A stretch of 64,000 nt of DNA from Nitrobacter hamburgensis X14 (GTDB lineage Bacteria; Pseudomonadota; Alphaproteobacteria; Rhizobiales; Xanthobacteraceae), in the NCBI RefSeq assembly GCF_000013885.1, contig NC_007964.1, forward strand, positions 1 to 64,000, in the 5' to 3' direction. The notes under the pieces are model-generated. The model had not been told where the DNA came from. It did not search any database and saw only the letters and a program-made list of their open reading frames with translations. The translations under genes were made by a program, and so were the position numbers. This document shows, piece by piece, positions 28,763 through 39,678 of this stretch. The number at the start of each line of letters is the position of its first letter. Position 1 is the first letter of the stretch.

Positions 28763-29090
28763 CCTCTTTCAGACCGGTGCCCGCCGCCTCTTCGCATCGC
28801 GGCAACCCCCGACGCCGCGGCTGCAGCGACGAAATCCGCCCCTCATGGCTTCGCCGGGCCTTGCCGAGGAGCGCGAAAACGGCTATATCGGTGGTAACTT
28901 TTCTCATACGACCACGTATCGAGAGTGGGGCCCGTCGGGACCCGCTCTTTTTTATTACCTGAACGGACCTCATGCGCCGCGGCGCATCCAGGTTCCTTTC
29001 AGTCAGCAACCGCCGACCGGACGACAACATGGTCCGGCACAGCCCGCGACAGTCGGGCCAACCCTTGCAGACCGATCCTTGACCCTGGAT
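28763..29090. other. Leader region between trmB and rimP
   Basis: 328 bases without a supported gene. The frame of rimP stays open through it, but the codons look non-conserved. It contains the attenuator-like hairpin and T-run described separately, and should hold the promoter of the rimP-nusA-infB operon, probably near 28870-28900. Confidence 0.6.
28923..28956 (+). terminator. Attenuator-like terminator hairpin in the rimP leader
   Basis: GAGTGGG (28923-28929) pairs with CCCGCTC (28941-28947) around an inner CCC/GGG stem, and a run of six T follows (28948-28953). This is a textbook intrinsic terminator shape 135 bases before the rimP start, so it could attenuate the operon or end trmB-side transcription. 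Attenuators in front of rimP are known in proteobacteria; no such match was tested here. Confidence 0.75.
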
Positions 29091-29882
29091 ATGACCGATC
29101 CCGTTGACCAGATCCCCGACCATGAGCTGCTCGACGAGCCGCGTCTGGTGGTCGAGCCCGGCGTCGCCGCGCGCGTCTCGTCGGTCGTCGCCCCGGTCCT
29201 GCAAGGCATGGGATACCGCCTGGTCCGCATCAAGGTGTCGGGCGAATACGGCTGCACGGTCCAGATCATGGCCGAGCGGCCTGACGGATCGATGCAGATA
29301 GAGGATTGCGAGGCGATCTCGAAGGCCCTGTCGCCGGTGCTCGATGTCGCCGATCCGATCGACAAGGCCTATCGGCTGGAAATCTCCTCGCCCGGCATCG
29401 ACCGGCCGCTGGTGCGCCGGTCCGACTTCGAACGCCACGCCGGCCACCTCGTGAAGGTCGAGATGGCCGTCGCTCACCAGGGCCGCAAGCGGTTCCGCGG
29501 CATCCTTCAGGGCGTCAAGGACAACGCGATACGCCTGCATCGGGACGACGTGCAAAATGTCGACGAAAGCGAGGTCCTGCTGGTCATGGAGGATATCGCC
29601 GACGCCCGGCTGGTTCTGACCGACGAGTTGATTGCGGAATCGATGCGGCGGGGCAAGATCGCGGAACGCGAGATGAAGCGGGATCTCGGCATTCTGCCCC
29701 CGCCTCCGCCGCACGCGAAAAACGATCCGGCCAGGAGCCCGGCGAGGCGTAACGCGCCGAAACCGAAACTCAAGAGCACGGCGAAAGCCCACGAGAAGAA
29801 GCCGCCGAAGAACACCAAGGAACATCGTCTGGCCGCGGAAAGACTGCGGCGCGGCGAGATCGATCCCATCGAAGGAGAATAA
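29091..29882 (+). CDS. rimP: Ribosome maturation factor RimP
   Basis: Factor for 30S subunit assembly. The N-terminal domain carries VLQGMGYRLVRIKVSG and the motif DCEAISKALSPVLDV, followed by LEISSPGIDRPLVR. 263 residues from ATG 29091 (MTDPVDQIPDHE). The C-terminal tail, about residues 205-263, is Lys/Pro-rich and low in complexity, an extension seen in this order. First gene of the rimP-nusA-ylxR-infB-rbfA-truB-rpsO run. Confidence 0.94.
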   Translation: MTDPVDQIPDHELLDEPRLVVEPGVAARVSSVVAPVLQGMGYRLVRIKVSGEYGCTVQIMAERPDGSMQIEDCEAISKALSPVLDVADPIDKAYRLEISSPGIDRPLVRRSDFERHAGHLVKVEMAVAHQGRKRFRGILQGVKDNAIRLHRDDVQNVDESEVLLVMEDIADARLVLTDELIAESMRRGKIAEREMKRDLGILPPPPPHAKNDPARSPARRNAPKPKLKSTAKAHEKKPPKNTKEHRLAAERLRRGEIDPIEGE

Positions 29883-29885
29883 GTC

Positions 29886-31496
29886 ATGGCCGCTGTCAGC
29901 GCCAATAAACTCGAACTGCTGCAGATTGCAGATGCGGTGGCGCGGGAAAAGTCCATCGACCGCGGCATCGTGATCGCCGCGATGGAGGACGCCATCGCCA
30001 AGGCGGCGCGGGCGCGCTACGGCAGCGAGACCGATGTTCATGCGGAGATTCACCCGAAGACCGGGCAGCTCCAGCTCACCCGCCACATGCTGGTGGTCGA
30101 TGAGATCGAGAATGCCGCGAACCAGATCTCGCTGAAGGACGCCCAGAGGGCCAACCCGGGCGCACAGATCGGCGACACCATCGCCGACACGCTGCCGCCG
30201 CTGGAATATGGCCGCATCGCCGCGCAGTCCGCCAAACAGGTGATCGTGCAGAAGGTGCGCGAGGCCGAGCGCGACCGGCAGTATCAGGAATTCAAGGACC
30301 GCATCGGCGACATCGTCAACGGCATCGTCAAGCGTGTCGAATATGGCAGCGTCATCGTCGACCTCGGCCGCGGCGAGGCCGTGGTGCGGCGCGACGAGAT
30401 GCTGCCGCGCGAGGTGTTCCGCAACGGCGACCGCGTCCGCGCCTATATTTTCGACGTGCGGCGCGAAACCCGCGGTCCGCAGATCTTCCTGTCGCGCACC
30501 CATCCGCAATTCATGGTGAAGCTGTTCACGCAGGAAGTGCCGGAAATCTACGACGGCATTGTCGAGATCAAGGCGGTGGCGCGCGATCCCGGTTCTCGCG
30601 CGAAGATCGGCGTGATTTCCCGGGATTCCTCGGTCGATCCCGTTGGCGCCTGTGTCGGCATGCGCGGCTCGCGGGTTCAGGCGGTCGTCAACGAACTGCA
30701 GGGCGAGAAGATCGACATCATACCGTGGTCGCCGGACATCGCGACGTTCGTCGTCAACGCGCTGGCGCCGGCGGAAGTCGCGAAGGTCGTGATCGACGAG
30801 GACCGTGAGCGGATCGAGGTCGTGGTCCCCGACACCAACAACCAGTTGTCGCTGGCGATCGGACGGCGCGGACAGAACGTGCGCCTCGCCTCGCAACTGA
30901 CCGGCTGGGACATCGACATCCTGACCGAGCAGGAGGAATCGGAGCGGCGCCAGGCCGACTTCGAGAACGCGACCCGCATGTTCATGGAAGCGCTCAACGT
31001 CGACGAGGTCGTGGGCCAGTTGCTGGCGTCGGAAGGGTTTATGTCGGTTGAAGAGCTGACGCTGGTCGAAACGCGGGAACTCGCCGGCATCGAGGGATTC
31101 GACGACGAAACCGCAAACGAGCTGCAGAGCCGCGCCCGCGAATATCTGGAGCAGCTCGAGGCCGAACTGGACAACAGGCGCAAGGAGCTTGGCGTGGACG
31201 ATGCCCTGAAGACGGTGCCCGGCGTGACCTCGAAGATGCTGGTGAAACTCGGCGAGAACGAGGTCAGGACCGTCGAGGATCTGGCCGGCTGCGCCACCGA
31301 CGATCTGGTCGGTTGGACCGAGCGCAAGGACGGCGAAGCGGTCAAGCACGCCGGCTATCTCGACGGCATCGAGGTCTCGCGCGAGGACGCCGAGGCCATT
31401 ATCATGCAGGCGCGCCTGATCGCCGGCTGGATCACCGAAGCCGACCTTGCGAAATCGGCGGAGGAAGCCCCCGCCGCCGAAGATCAGCCGGCTTGA
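29886..31496 (+). CDS. nusA: Transcription termination/antitermination protein NusA
   Basis: RNA polymerase-binding elongation factor. Order of parts: N-terminal polymerase-binding domain (about 1-130), S1 domain (about 137-200, VNGIVKRVEYGSVIVDLGRG), two KH domains (about 205-345, including GACVGMRGSRVQAVVNELQG and LAIGRRGQNVRLASQLTGWD) and C-terminal acidic helix-hairpin-helix repeats. 536 residues. The ATG lies 3 bases after the rimP stop. Confidence 0.97.
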   Translation: MAAVSANKLELLQIADAVAREKSIDRGIVIAAMEDAIAKAARARYGSETDVHAEIHPKTGQLQLTRHMLVVDEIENAANQISLKDAQRANPGAQIGDTIADTLPPLEYGRIAAQSAKQVIVQKVREAERDRQYQEFKDRIGDIVNGIVKRVEYGSVIVDLGRGEAVVRRDEMLPREVFRNGDRVRAYIFDVRRETRGPQIFLSRTHPQFMVKLFTQEVPEIYDGIVEIKAVARDPGSRAKIGVISRDSSVDPVGACVGMRGSRVQAVVNELQGEKIDIIPWSPDIATFVVNALAPAEVAKVVIDEDRERIEVVVPDTNNQLSLAIGRRGQNVRLASQLTGWDIDILTEQEESERRQADFENATRMFMEALNVDEVVGQLLASEGFMSVEELTLVETRELAGIEGFDDETANELQSRAREYLEQLEAELDNRRKELGVDDALKTVPGVTSKMLVKLGENEVRTVEDLAGCATDDLVGWTERKDGEAVKHAGYLDGIEVSREDAEAIIMQARLIAGWITEADLAKSAEEAPAAEDQPA

Positions 31497-31571
31497 GGCC
31501 CGTGTTCCGCGAAAGAAGACATCGGCTTGGCGCGAAGACCTCGCGCCAATGACAAGGAGAATGCCCCGAAC

Positions 31572-32237
31572 ATGCTCGCCATCGCCGACCCGGCAGATCT
31601 TGATGACGGACCGCGGACCAACAGGCCCGCGACGACGCGGATGTGCGCGGTCACGCGCGAGGTGCGTCCGATCGGCGAATTGATCCGGTTTGTGGTGTCG
31701 CCCTCGGGCGAGGTTATCGCCGACCTGAAACGCAAACTGCCGGGCCGGGGCCTGTGGATTTCGGCCTCCCACGCCACCGTTGCGGAAGCGGCCCGTCGTC
31801 ACCACTTTAGCAAGGGCTTCAAGCGGGACGTGCGCGTATCGGCGTCTCTCGCCGACGAGACCGGGCAGTCGCTGGCCCGCAGCGCGATCGACGCGCTGGC
31901 TGTGGTCGCCAAGGCCGGGCAGGTCGTCGCCGGTTTTGCCAAGGTCGAGGACGCACTGCTTCGGCGTCAGGCGGTCGCCCTGCTCCACGCCGCGGACGGC
32001 GCCGCCGACGGAATCCGGAAATTGGACGCTATCGTTAAGAAAACAGCCGCGGAGTCCCGCGAAACGCGGGAAATCCCGGTAATCAGCGCGCTGGCGTCGG
32101 CAGAATTGGATTTGGCACTTTGCCGGTCAAATGTGATACATGCAGCCGTGCTCGCAGGCCCGGCGGGCAGAACGTTCCTGTCGCGCAGCCAGACCCTGGT
32201 CCGATACCGGGATGGCGGGCAGCGGCAAGGCAGTTGA
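31572..32237 (+). CDS. YlxR (DUF448) RNA-binding protein with L7Ae-like C-terminus
   Basis: 221-residue protein in the nusA-infB interval. The N-terminal YlxR domain has RMCAVTREVRPIGELIRFVV and the basic turn KLPGRGLWIS. The C-terminal half (about 105-150) looks like an L7Ae/YlxQ-type RNA-binding fold: VVAKAGQVVAGFAKVEDAL. So the two proteins that are separate in Firmicutes are joined here, as in other alphaproteobacteria. Start set at ATG 31572 (MLAIADPADLDDG); a TTG at 31527 is an alternative. Confidence 0.88.
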   Translation: MLAIADPADLDDGPRTNRPATTRMCAVTREVRPIGELIRFVVSPSGEVIADLKRKLPGRGLWISASHATVAEAARRHHFSKGFKRDVRVSASLADETGQSLARSAIDALAVVAKAGQVVAGFAKVEDALLRRQAVALLHAADGAADGIRKLDAIVKKTAAESRETREIPVISALASAELDLALCRSNVIHAAVLAGPAGRTFLSRSQTLVRYRDGGQRQGS

Positions 32238-32304
32238 ACACGGCAGAACTCTAACGACACGACCTGTGCGAACGCGTACAGCGCAACAAGATTGGGACCG
32301 CTGA

Positions 32305-34911
32305 ATGGTTGATACGAAAAATCCTGGCGACAAGACTCTGAGCGTCGGCCCGAGCAAGACCTTGACGCTCAAGCCGCGTGTCGAGCAGGGCACCGTGCGC
32401 CAGAGCTTCAGCCACGGCCGTACCAAGCAGGTGGTGGTCGAGAAACGAGGCAAGCGCCGGATCGGTGGCGACGCTCCCGCCGCGGAACCGGTGGCGGCCT
32501 CGGAGCCGACAGTCGCGAGAGCGCCCAGGATTCCGGTCCGTCCCGCGCCGCCCGCCGCTTCGCGCGCCAATTCGGGCGTGGTGCTGCGGACGTTGACCGA
32601 GGACGAGCGCACCGCGCGCGCAAGCGCGCTGGCCGAAGCCAAGATCCGTGCCGAGGAAGAGCGCCGGATCGCCGAAGCCGAGGCTGCGCGCCGCAACAGC
32701 AAGGAAGGCATCGAACAGGCAGAGCGCGAGGCCGCCGAGGCCCGCCGCAAGGCCGAGGAAGAGCGTCACCGTCAGGAAGAGGAAGCCAAACGCAAGGCCG
32801 AACTCGAAGCCAAGCGTCGTTTCGGCGAATCCGAGACCAAGGCCGCACCGGCCAAAACCACGACCACGACCACGCGCGCGGCACCCCCGGCGCGCCCGGC
32901 TGCTGTCGCCGCCGACGGCAGCGACGAGGAAGAGGCTCCGCGCCTGGTCCGCCGTCCCGGTGGCGGCCCCGCACGTCCCGTCGTCGCACCGAAGCCGGCC
33001 GCCAAGCCGGCGCCCGCCAAGCAGCGCGGCCGTCTGACGCTGGTGACGGCGTTGAGCGCCGACGACGTGCGCGAGCGATCGATCGCCTCGTTCCGCCGCC
33101 GCACCCAGCGCCTGAAGGGCCATGCCTCGAACGAACCGAAGGAAAAGCTGATCCGCGAGGTCATCGTGCCGGAAGCGATCACCATCCAGGAGCTCGCCAA
33201 CCGCATGGCGGAGCGCGCAGTGGACGTGATCCGGATGCTGATGAAGCAGGGCGCGATGCACAAGATCACCGACGTGATCGATGCCGATACCGCGCAGTTG
33301 ATCGCCGAAGAACTGGGCCACACCGTCAAGCGCGTCGCCGCGAGCGACGTCGAGGAAGGCCTGTTCGATGCGGATGACGATTCCACCGTTGTCGAACCGC
33401 GCTCGCCGGTCGTCACCGTGATGGGTCACGTCGACCACGGCAAGACCTCGCTGCTCGATGCCGTGCGCCACGCCAATGTGGTGTCGGGCGAAGCCGGCGG
33501 CATCACCCAGCACATCGGCGCCTATCAGGTCACCTCGCCGGACGGCAAGAAGATCACCTTCATCGACACCCCGGGCCATGCGGCGTTCACCGCGATGCGC
33601 GCCCGCGGCGCCAAGGTCACCGACATCGTCGTTCTGGTGGTCGCAGCCGATGACGGGGTGATGCCGCAGACCGTCGAGGCCATCAATCACGCCAAGGCCG
33701 CGAAGGTGCCGATGATCATCGCGATCAACAAGATCGACAAGCCCGACGCGAAGCCGGAGCGGGTGCGCACCGAACTGTTGCAGCACGAGGTGCAGGTCGA
33801 ATCGATGGGCGGCCAGGTGATCGACGTCGAGGTCTCGGCCAAGAACAAGACCAATCTCGACAAGCTGCTGGAAATGATCTCCCTGCAGGCCGACCTGCTC
33901 GATCTCAAGACCAATGCCTCGCGGCCTGCCGAAGGCACCGTGATCGAAGCCAAGCTGGATCGCGGCCGCGGCCCCGTCGCCACCGTGCTGGTCCAGCGCG
34001 GCACGCTGCGGGTCGGCGACATCATCGTGGCCGGCGCCGAAATGGGCCGCGTCCGCGCGCTGATTTCGGATCAGGGCGAGACGGTCGACGAGGCCGGCCC
34101 GTCGGTGCCGGTCGAGGTGCTGGGCTTCAATGGGCCGCCGGAGGCCGGCGACCGGCTTGCCGTGGTCGAGAACGAAGCCCGCGCCCGCCAGGTCACGAGC
34201 TATCGCGCCCACCAGAAGCGCGAAAACGCCGCGGCCAGCAGCTCCGGGATGCGCGGCTCGCTCGAGCAGATGATGTCGCAGCTCAAAACCGCGGGCCGCA
34301 AGGATTTCCCGCTGGTCATCAAGGCCGACGTGCAGGGTTCGCTGGAGGCTATCCTCGGCTCGCTGGAGAAGCTCGGCACCGAGGAAGTCGCCGCGCGCAT
34401 CCTCCATGCCGGCGTCGGCGGCATCAGCGAATCCGACGTCACGCTGGCGGAGGGCTTCAACGCCGCGATCATCGGCTTCAGCGTTCGCGCCAACAAGGAA
34501 GCCGCGGCCGCCGCCAAGCGCAACGGCATCGAAATCCGCTACTACAACATCATCTACGACCTCGTGGACGACGTGAAGAAGGCGATGAGCGGCCTGCTCG
34601 CGCCGACGCTGCGCGAAACCATGCTGGGCAACGCGGAGATCCTGGAAGTGTTCAACATCTCCAAGGTCGGCAAGGTGGCGGGTTGCCGTGTCACTGACGG
34701 CAACGTGGAACGCGGCGCCAACGTCCGCCTGATTCGCGAAAACGTCGTGGTGCACGAAGGCAAGCTATCGACGCTGAAGCGTTTCAAGGACGAAGTGAAG
34801 GAAGTGCAGTCGGGCCAGGAATGCGGCATGGCGTTCGAGAGCTATCACGATATGCGCGTCGGCGATGTCATCGAGTGCTATCGCGTGGAGACCATTCAGC
34901 GCTCGCTGTGA
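32305..34911 (+). CDS. infB: Translation initiation factor IF-2
   Basis: GTPase that places initiator tRNA on the 30S subunit. 868 residues. The long N-terminal region (about 1-280) is charged and contains a Glu/Arg/Ala-rich coiled-coil stretch (about 90-180). The G domain starts at [20 protein letters not shown] (G1 near 373), with DTPGHAAF (G3) and NKIDKPDA (G4) following. C-terminal domains complete, ending ETIQRSL. The ATG at 32305 follows the ylxR stop by 67 bases. The N-tail contains runs of Lys/Thr/Ala codons. Confidence 0.98.
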
Positions 34912-34943
34912 GTCCGATTCTCGCAGCGCGTTAGTCTCCTTTC

Positions 34944-35033
34944 GTCATTGCCGGACTTGATCCGGCAATCCATCCGCCGAAGGCGGACTCTTGAAAATGA
35001 ACGATGGATGCCCGGGTCAAGCCCGGGCATGAC
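34944..35033. repeat. Palindromic intergenic repeat between infB and rbfA
   Basis: Imperfect inverted repeat of about 30-base arms: left GTCATTGCCGGACTTGATCC..., right ending GGGTCAAGCCCGGGCATGAC. It would form a long hairpin in the infB-rbfA transcript. The core GGGTCAAGCCC recurs inside copy 6 of the two-hairpin element (63541-63551), so this is a dispersed family of its own. Confidence 0.75.
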
Positions 35034-35046
35034 CCCGGTGACTTGA

Positions 35047-35460
35047 ATGCCGCGCCACAACAAAAAAGATTCCACGTCCGGCGCCTCGCAGCGCCAGTTG
35101 CGCGTCGCGGAGACCGTGCGCCACGCCATCGCCGATATTCTCGCGCAGGGGCACGTTCATGATCCCGTACTCGAAGGGCATCTCATCACCGTGCCGGAAG
35201 TCCGCATGTCCGCCGACCTAAAGCTCGCGACGATCTACGTGATGCCGCTCGGCGGCCGCGACACCACCGACGTGATCGATGCGCTCGATCACAACAGGAA
35301 ATTCTTGCGCGGCGAAATCGCGCGGCGCGTTAACCTGAAATTTGCACCTGACATCCGCTTCCGGGCCGACGAACGATTCGACGAAGCGGAACGTATCGAG
35401 AAATTATTGCGAACACCCGCGGTACAGAGAGACCTCGCACCGGATTCGGACGAAAGCTGA
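35047..35460 (+). CDS. rbfA: Ribosome-binding factor A
   Basis: 137-residue KH-fold protein that matures the 16S rRNA 5' end of 30S subunits. Conserved blocks: RQLRVAETVRHAIADILAQG at residues 16-35, then VRMSADLKLATIYVMPLGG and RRVNLKFAPDIRFRADERFD. The ATG at 35047 lies 13 bases after the upstream palindromic repeat. truB starts 6 bases after its stop. Confidence 0.96.
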   Translation: MPRHNKKDSTSGASQRQLRVAETVRHAIADILAQGHVHDPVLEGHLITVPEVRMSADLKLATIYVMPLGGRDTTDVIDALDHNRKFLRGEIARRVNLKFAPDIRFRADERFDEAERIEKLLRTPAVQRDLAPDSDES

Positions 35461-35465
35461 CGATC

Positions 35466-36704
35466 ATGACGACGCAAAACAGCGCATTCGATTCGCCCAT
35501 CGCCGAACCGGACGCGCCTGAAAAAAATAATTCTGATCGCGGAAATAATTTTTCCGACACACCGCCACATCACGAGGACGGCTCCCTCTCCCGCTTGCAG
35601 GCAGAGACGAGCGGAGGTGGCTCCGAGAGGGTTGAGGTGGAGGGATTTTCCTCGCAGACCAACCAGGCGAGCGCCCACCCGGCGAGCGAGGCTCGCCACC
35701 CCCCTCCCCGGCAAGCGGGAGAGGGAAGAAAGAAACAGAACAATCAGCCGCGCCGTGACAAGCGCGACGTGCACGGCTGGGTCGTTCTCGACAAGCCTGT
35801 CGGCATGACCTCGACCCATGCGGTGGCGGTCGTGAAACGGCTGTTTTCGGCGAAGCGCGCCGGCCACGCCGGTACGCTGGATCCGCTGGCCTCGGGCGGC
35901 CTGCCGATCGCGCTCGGCGAAGCCACCAAAACCGTTCCTTTCGTCATGGACGGCCGCAAGCGCTACCGCTTCACGGTGCAATGGGGCGAAGAGCGCGATA
36001 CCGACGATACCGAGGGCCGGGTCACGGCGACCAGCGAGAGCCGTCCCGCCGCGGACGCAGTCCGGGCGCTGCTGCCGCGCTTTACCGGCGTGATCGAGCA
36101 GATCCCGCCGCAATATTCGGCGATCAAGATCCAGGGCGAACGGGCCTATGACCTCGCCCGCGACGGCGAGACCGTCGCGCTGCAGCCGCGACCGGTCGAG
36201 ATTCATCACTTTACCCTGGTCGAACATACAGATGACGGTCGCTCGCTGTTCGAGGCCGAGTGCGGCAAGGGAACCTATGTGCGGGCGCTGGCTCGCGATA
36301 TCGGCCGGATTCTCGGCTGTTACGGCCATATCAGCGCGCTGCGGCGGACGCTGGTCGGCCCGTTCGACGAAGCCGACATGATTCCGCTGGAAGAACTGGA
36401 GGCTTTGTGCAATAGAGCGGCATCCGGCGAGGGAAGCCTCGCCGACGCGCTTTTGCCCGTTGAGACCGCGCTGGACGACATCCCGGCGCTGGCCGTCACT
36501 CGGGCTGATGCGGCAAGGCTCCATCGGGGCCAGGCCGTCTTGTTGCGCGGACGGGATGCGCCCCAGAGTAGCGGCACTGTCTATGTCACGGTGGCGGGCC
36601 GTTTGCTGGCTCTCGCCGAACTAGGGCACGGCGAACTCATCCCCAAGCGCGTGTTCAACCTGACCGGGCTGACAGCCAGTTCCGGCCGCAACGAAAGAGC
36701 TTGA
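35466..36704 (+). CDS. truB: tRNA pseudouridine(55) synthase TruB with in-frame palindromic insertion
   Basis: Makes pseudouridine 55 in the T loop of tRNA. The catalytic domain begins about residue 99 (VHGWVVLDKPVGMTSTHAVA) and the active-site Asp is D139 in AGHAGTLDPLASGG, where E. coli has D48; so the N-terminus is some 90 residues longer than usual. Residues 40-87 of this extension are encoded by a palindromic repeat (see 35583-35726) and are of low complexity. The C-terminal PUA-like part is present. 412 residues in all. The stop overlaps the region just before rpsO. Confidence 0.95.
   Translation: MTTQNSAFDSPIAEPDAPEKNNSDRGNNFSDTPPHHEDGSLSRLQAETSGGGSERVEVEGFSSQTNQASAHPASEARHPPPRQAGEGRKKQNNQPRRDKRDVHGWVVLDKPVGMTSTHAVAVVKRLFSAKRAGHAGTLDPLASGGLPIALGEATKTVPFVMDGRKRYRFTVQWGEERDTDDTEGRVTATSESRPAADAVRALLPRFTGVIEQIPPQYSAIKIQGERAYDLARDGETVALQPRPVEIHHFTLVEHTDDGRSLFEAECGKGTYVRALARDIGRILGCYGHISALRRTLVGPFDEADMIPLEELEALCNRAASGEGSLADALLPVETALDDIPALAVTRADAARLHRGQAVLLRGRDAPQSSGTVYVTVAGRLLALAELGHGELIPKRVFNLTGLTASSGRNERA
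35583..35726. repeat. Palindromic element inserted in frame in truB
   Basis: Perfect 16-bp terminal inverted repeats, TCCCTCTCCCGCTTGC (35583-35598) and GCAAGCGGGAGAGGGA (35711-35726), bound a 144-bp segment, exactly 48 codons. Inside are further repeats (GAGAGGGTTGAGG; GGCGAGCGAGGCTCGCC). The sequence type, CCCTCTCCCGC...GAGAGGG, is that of intergenic palindromes in rhizobia. It is translated as part of the TruB N-tail. Confidence 0.88.
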
Positions 36705-36706
36705 CG

Positions 36707-36976
36707 ATGTCGATTACCGCCGAACGCAAAGCGGAAGTCATTAAAACCAATGCCCGCAAGTCGGGTGATACCGGTTCGCCGGAGGTTCAGGTCGCGATCC
36801 TGTCGGAACGCATCGTCAACCTCACGAACCATTTCAAGAGCCATGGCAAGGACAACCATTCGCGCCGTGGTCTTTTGAAGCTCGTCTCCACGCGTCGTTC
36901 CCTTCTCGATTACGTCAAGAAGAAGGACGAGGCGCGTTACCGGGCTCTGCTCGAAAAGCACAACATCCGCCGCTGA
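36707..36976 (+). CDS. rpsO: 30S ribosomal protein S15
   Basis: 89-residue primary 16S rRNA-binding protein that bridges to the 50S subunit. It contains ARKSGDTGSPEVQVAILSER and the RNA-contact region HGKDNHSRRGLLKLVSTRRS. ATG at 36707 (MSITAERKAEV), 2 bases after the truB stop; a TTG two codons earlier is in frame but less likely. It is followed by a 326-base leader and pnp, the usual order. Confidence 0.98.
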   Translation: MSITAERKAEVIKTNARKSGDTGSPEVQVAILSERIVNLTNHFKSHGKDNHSRRGLLKLVSTRRSLLDYVKKKDEARYRALLEKHNIRR

Positions 36977-37302
36977 GCAAAGTCCGCGCGCATCTCTGCG
37001 CGCTGTAATGCGTGGACGTCAATGTCCGCGCCATATGTGATCTGCAAAAAGCGAAATCCGGTTTTCGCAAACAGATCATGCCCAAAGGAGAGCGTGTCCA
37101 GCAGCAATCCGGCGGCTGGGCGATGACGGGTCAAATGCCCGTACCATCGGAAGGATGGACGCCATTCAAGACGTGAAAACCATGGCAGGATCGCCGGACG
37201 CCGACGCCGCAACCATCGTTGTGGCCAGCGTCCGGCAATCTTGCGCATGGTTTTTGCGTCTGGCGTCCGTGCTTTTGTGAACCCCAGAAAGACAACAACA
37301 AG
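36977..37302. other. rpsO-pnp intergenic region
   Basis: 326 bases without a supported gene. It holds a GCGCGC-ATCTCT-GCGCGC hairpin just after rpsO (36986-37003, no T-run) and a larger two-step hairpin at 37039-37077. By analogy with other bacteria this region may carry the RNase III processing site used in pnp autoregulation, but that is not shown by sequence alone. Confidence 0.6.
37039..37077 (+). other. Hairpin in the rpsO-pnp leader
   Basis: GATCTG (37039-37044) pairs with CAGATC (37072-37077), enclosing GCGAAA/TTTTCGC around a TCCGG loop. It lies 226 bases before the pnp start and could be a processing or stabilising stem. No T-run follows, so it is not an intrinsic terminator. Confidence 0.6.
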
Positions 37303-39465
<2,163 letters not shown>

Positions 39466-39488
39466 TTGCTGCGAAATGGTGAATTGCA

Positions 39489-39519
39489 AAAGGGCGGCTT
39501 TCGAGCCGCCCTTTTTGTT
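39489..39519 (+). terminator. Intrinsic terminator after pnp
   Basis: Stem AAAGGGCGGC / GCCGCCCTTT with a short TTTCGA loop, followed by a T-rich run (39512-39519), 24 bases after the pnp stop. It likely ends the rimP-to-pnp transcription unit. Confidence 0.9.
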
Positions 39520-39540
39520 TCCAGCACTTCGATTCGCAAC

Positions 39541-39602
39541 TGGATCGCCCGCCAACGGGTCCGGCTTCGCCGGCCCGATGACAGGCCCCAGCGGGCGATC
39601 CA
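39541..39602. repeat. Palindromic repeat between pnp and oxyR
   Basis: Perfect 12-bp inverted repeats TGGATCGCCCGC and GCGGGCGATCCA bound a 62-bp element with an inner CCGGCTTCGCCGG hairpin. A further irregular palindromic stretch (about 39630-39665, CTTCGCTTTCGCGGAGTATGAC) follows. It is an intergenic REP-like mosaic between convergent pnp and oxyR. Confidence 0.7.
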
Positions 39603-39678
39603 GTATTCGCAAGCATTTACAGCGAAGCCGCAGCGTCCTGGATACTTCGCTTTCGCGGAGTATGACGTCCGTGTCTTG

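Noticed and set aside
28557..31988. A 1143-codon open frame on the minus strand opposite rimP and nusA
   Set aside because: It is the shadow of GC-rich genes on the plus strand; its translation is rich in His, Arg, Asp and Gln with no family motif, while rimP and nusA are certain.
32251..34755. An 834-codon minus-strand frame opposite infB
   Set aside because: Shadow frame of infB; no recognisable domain.
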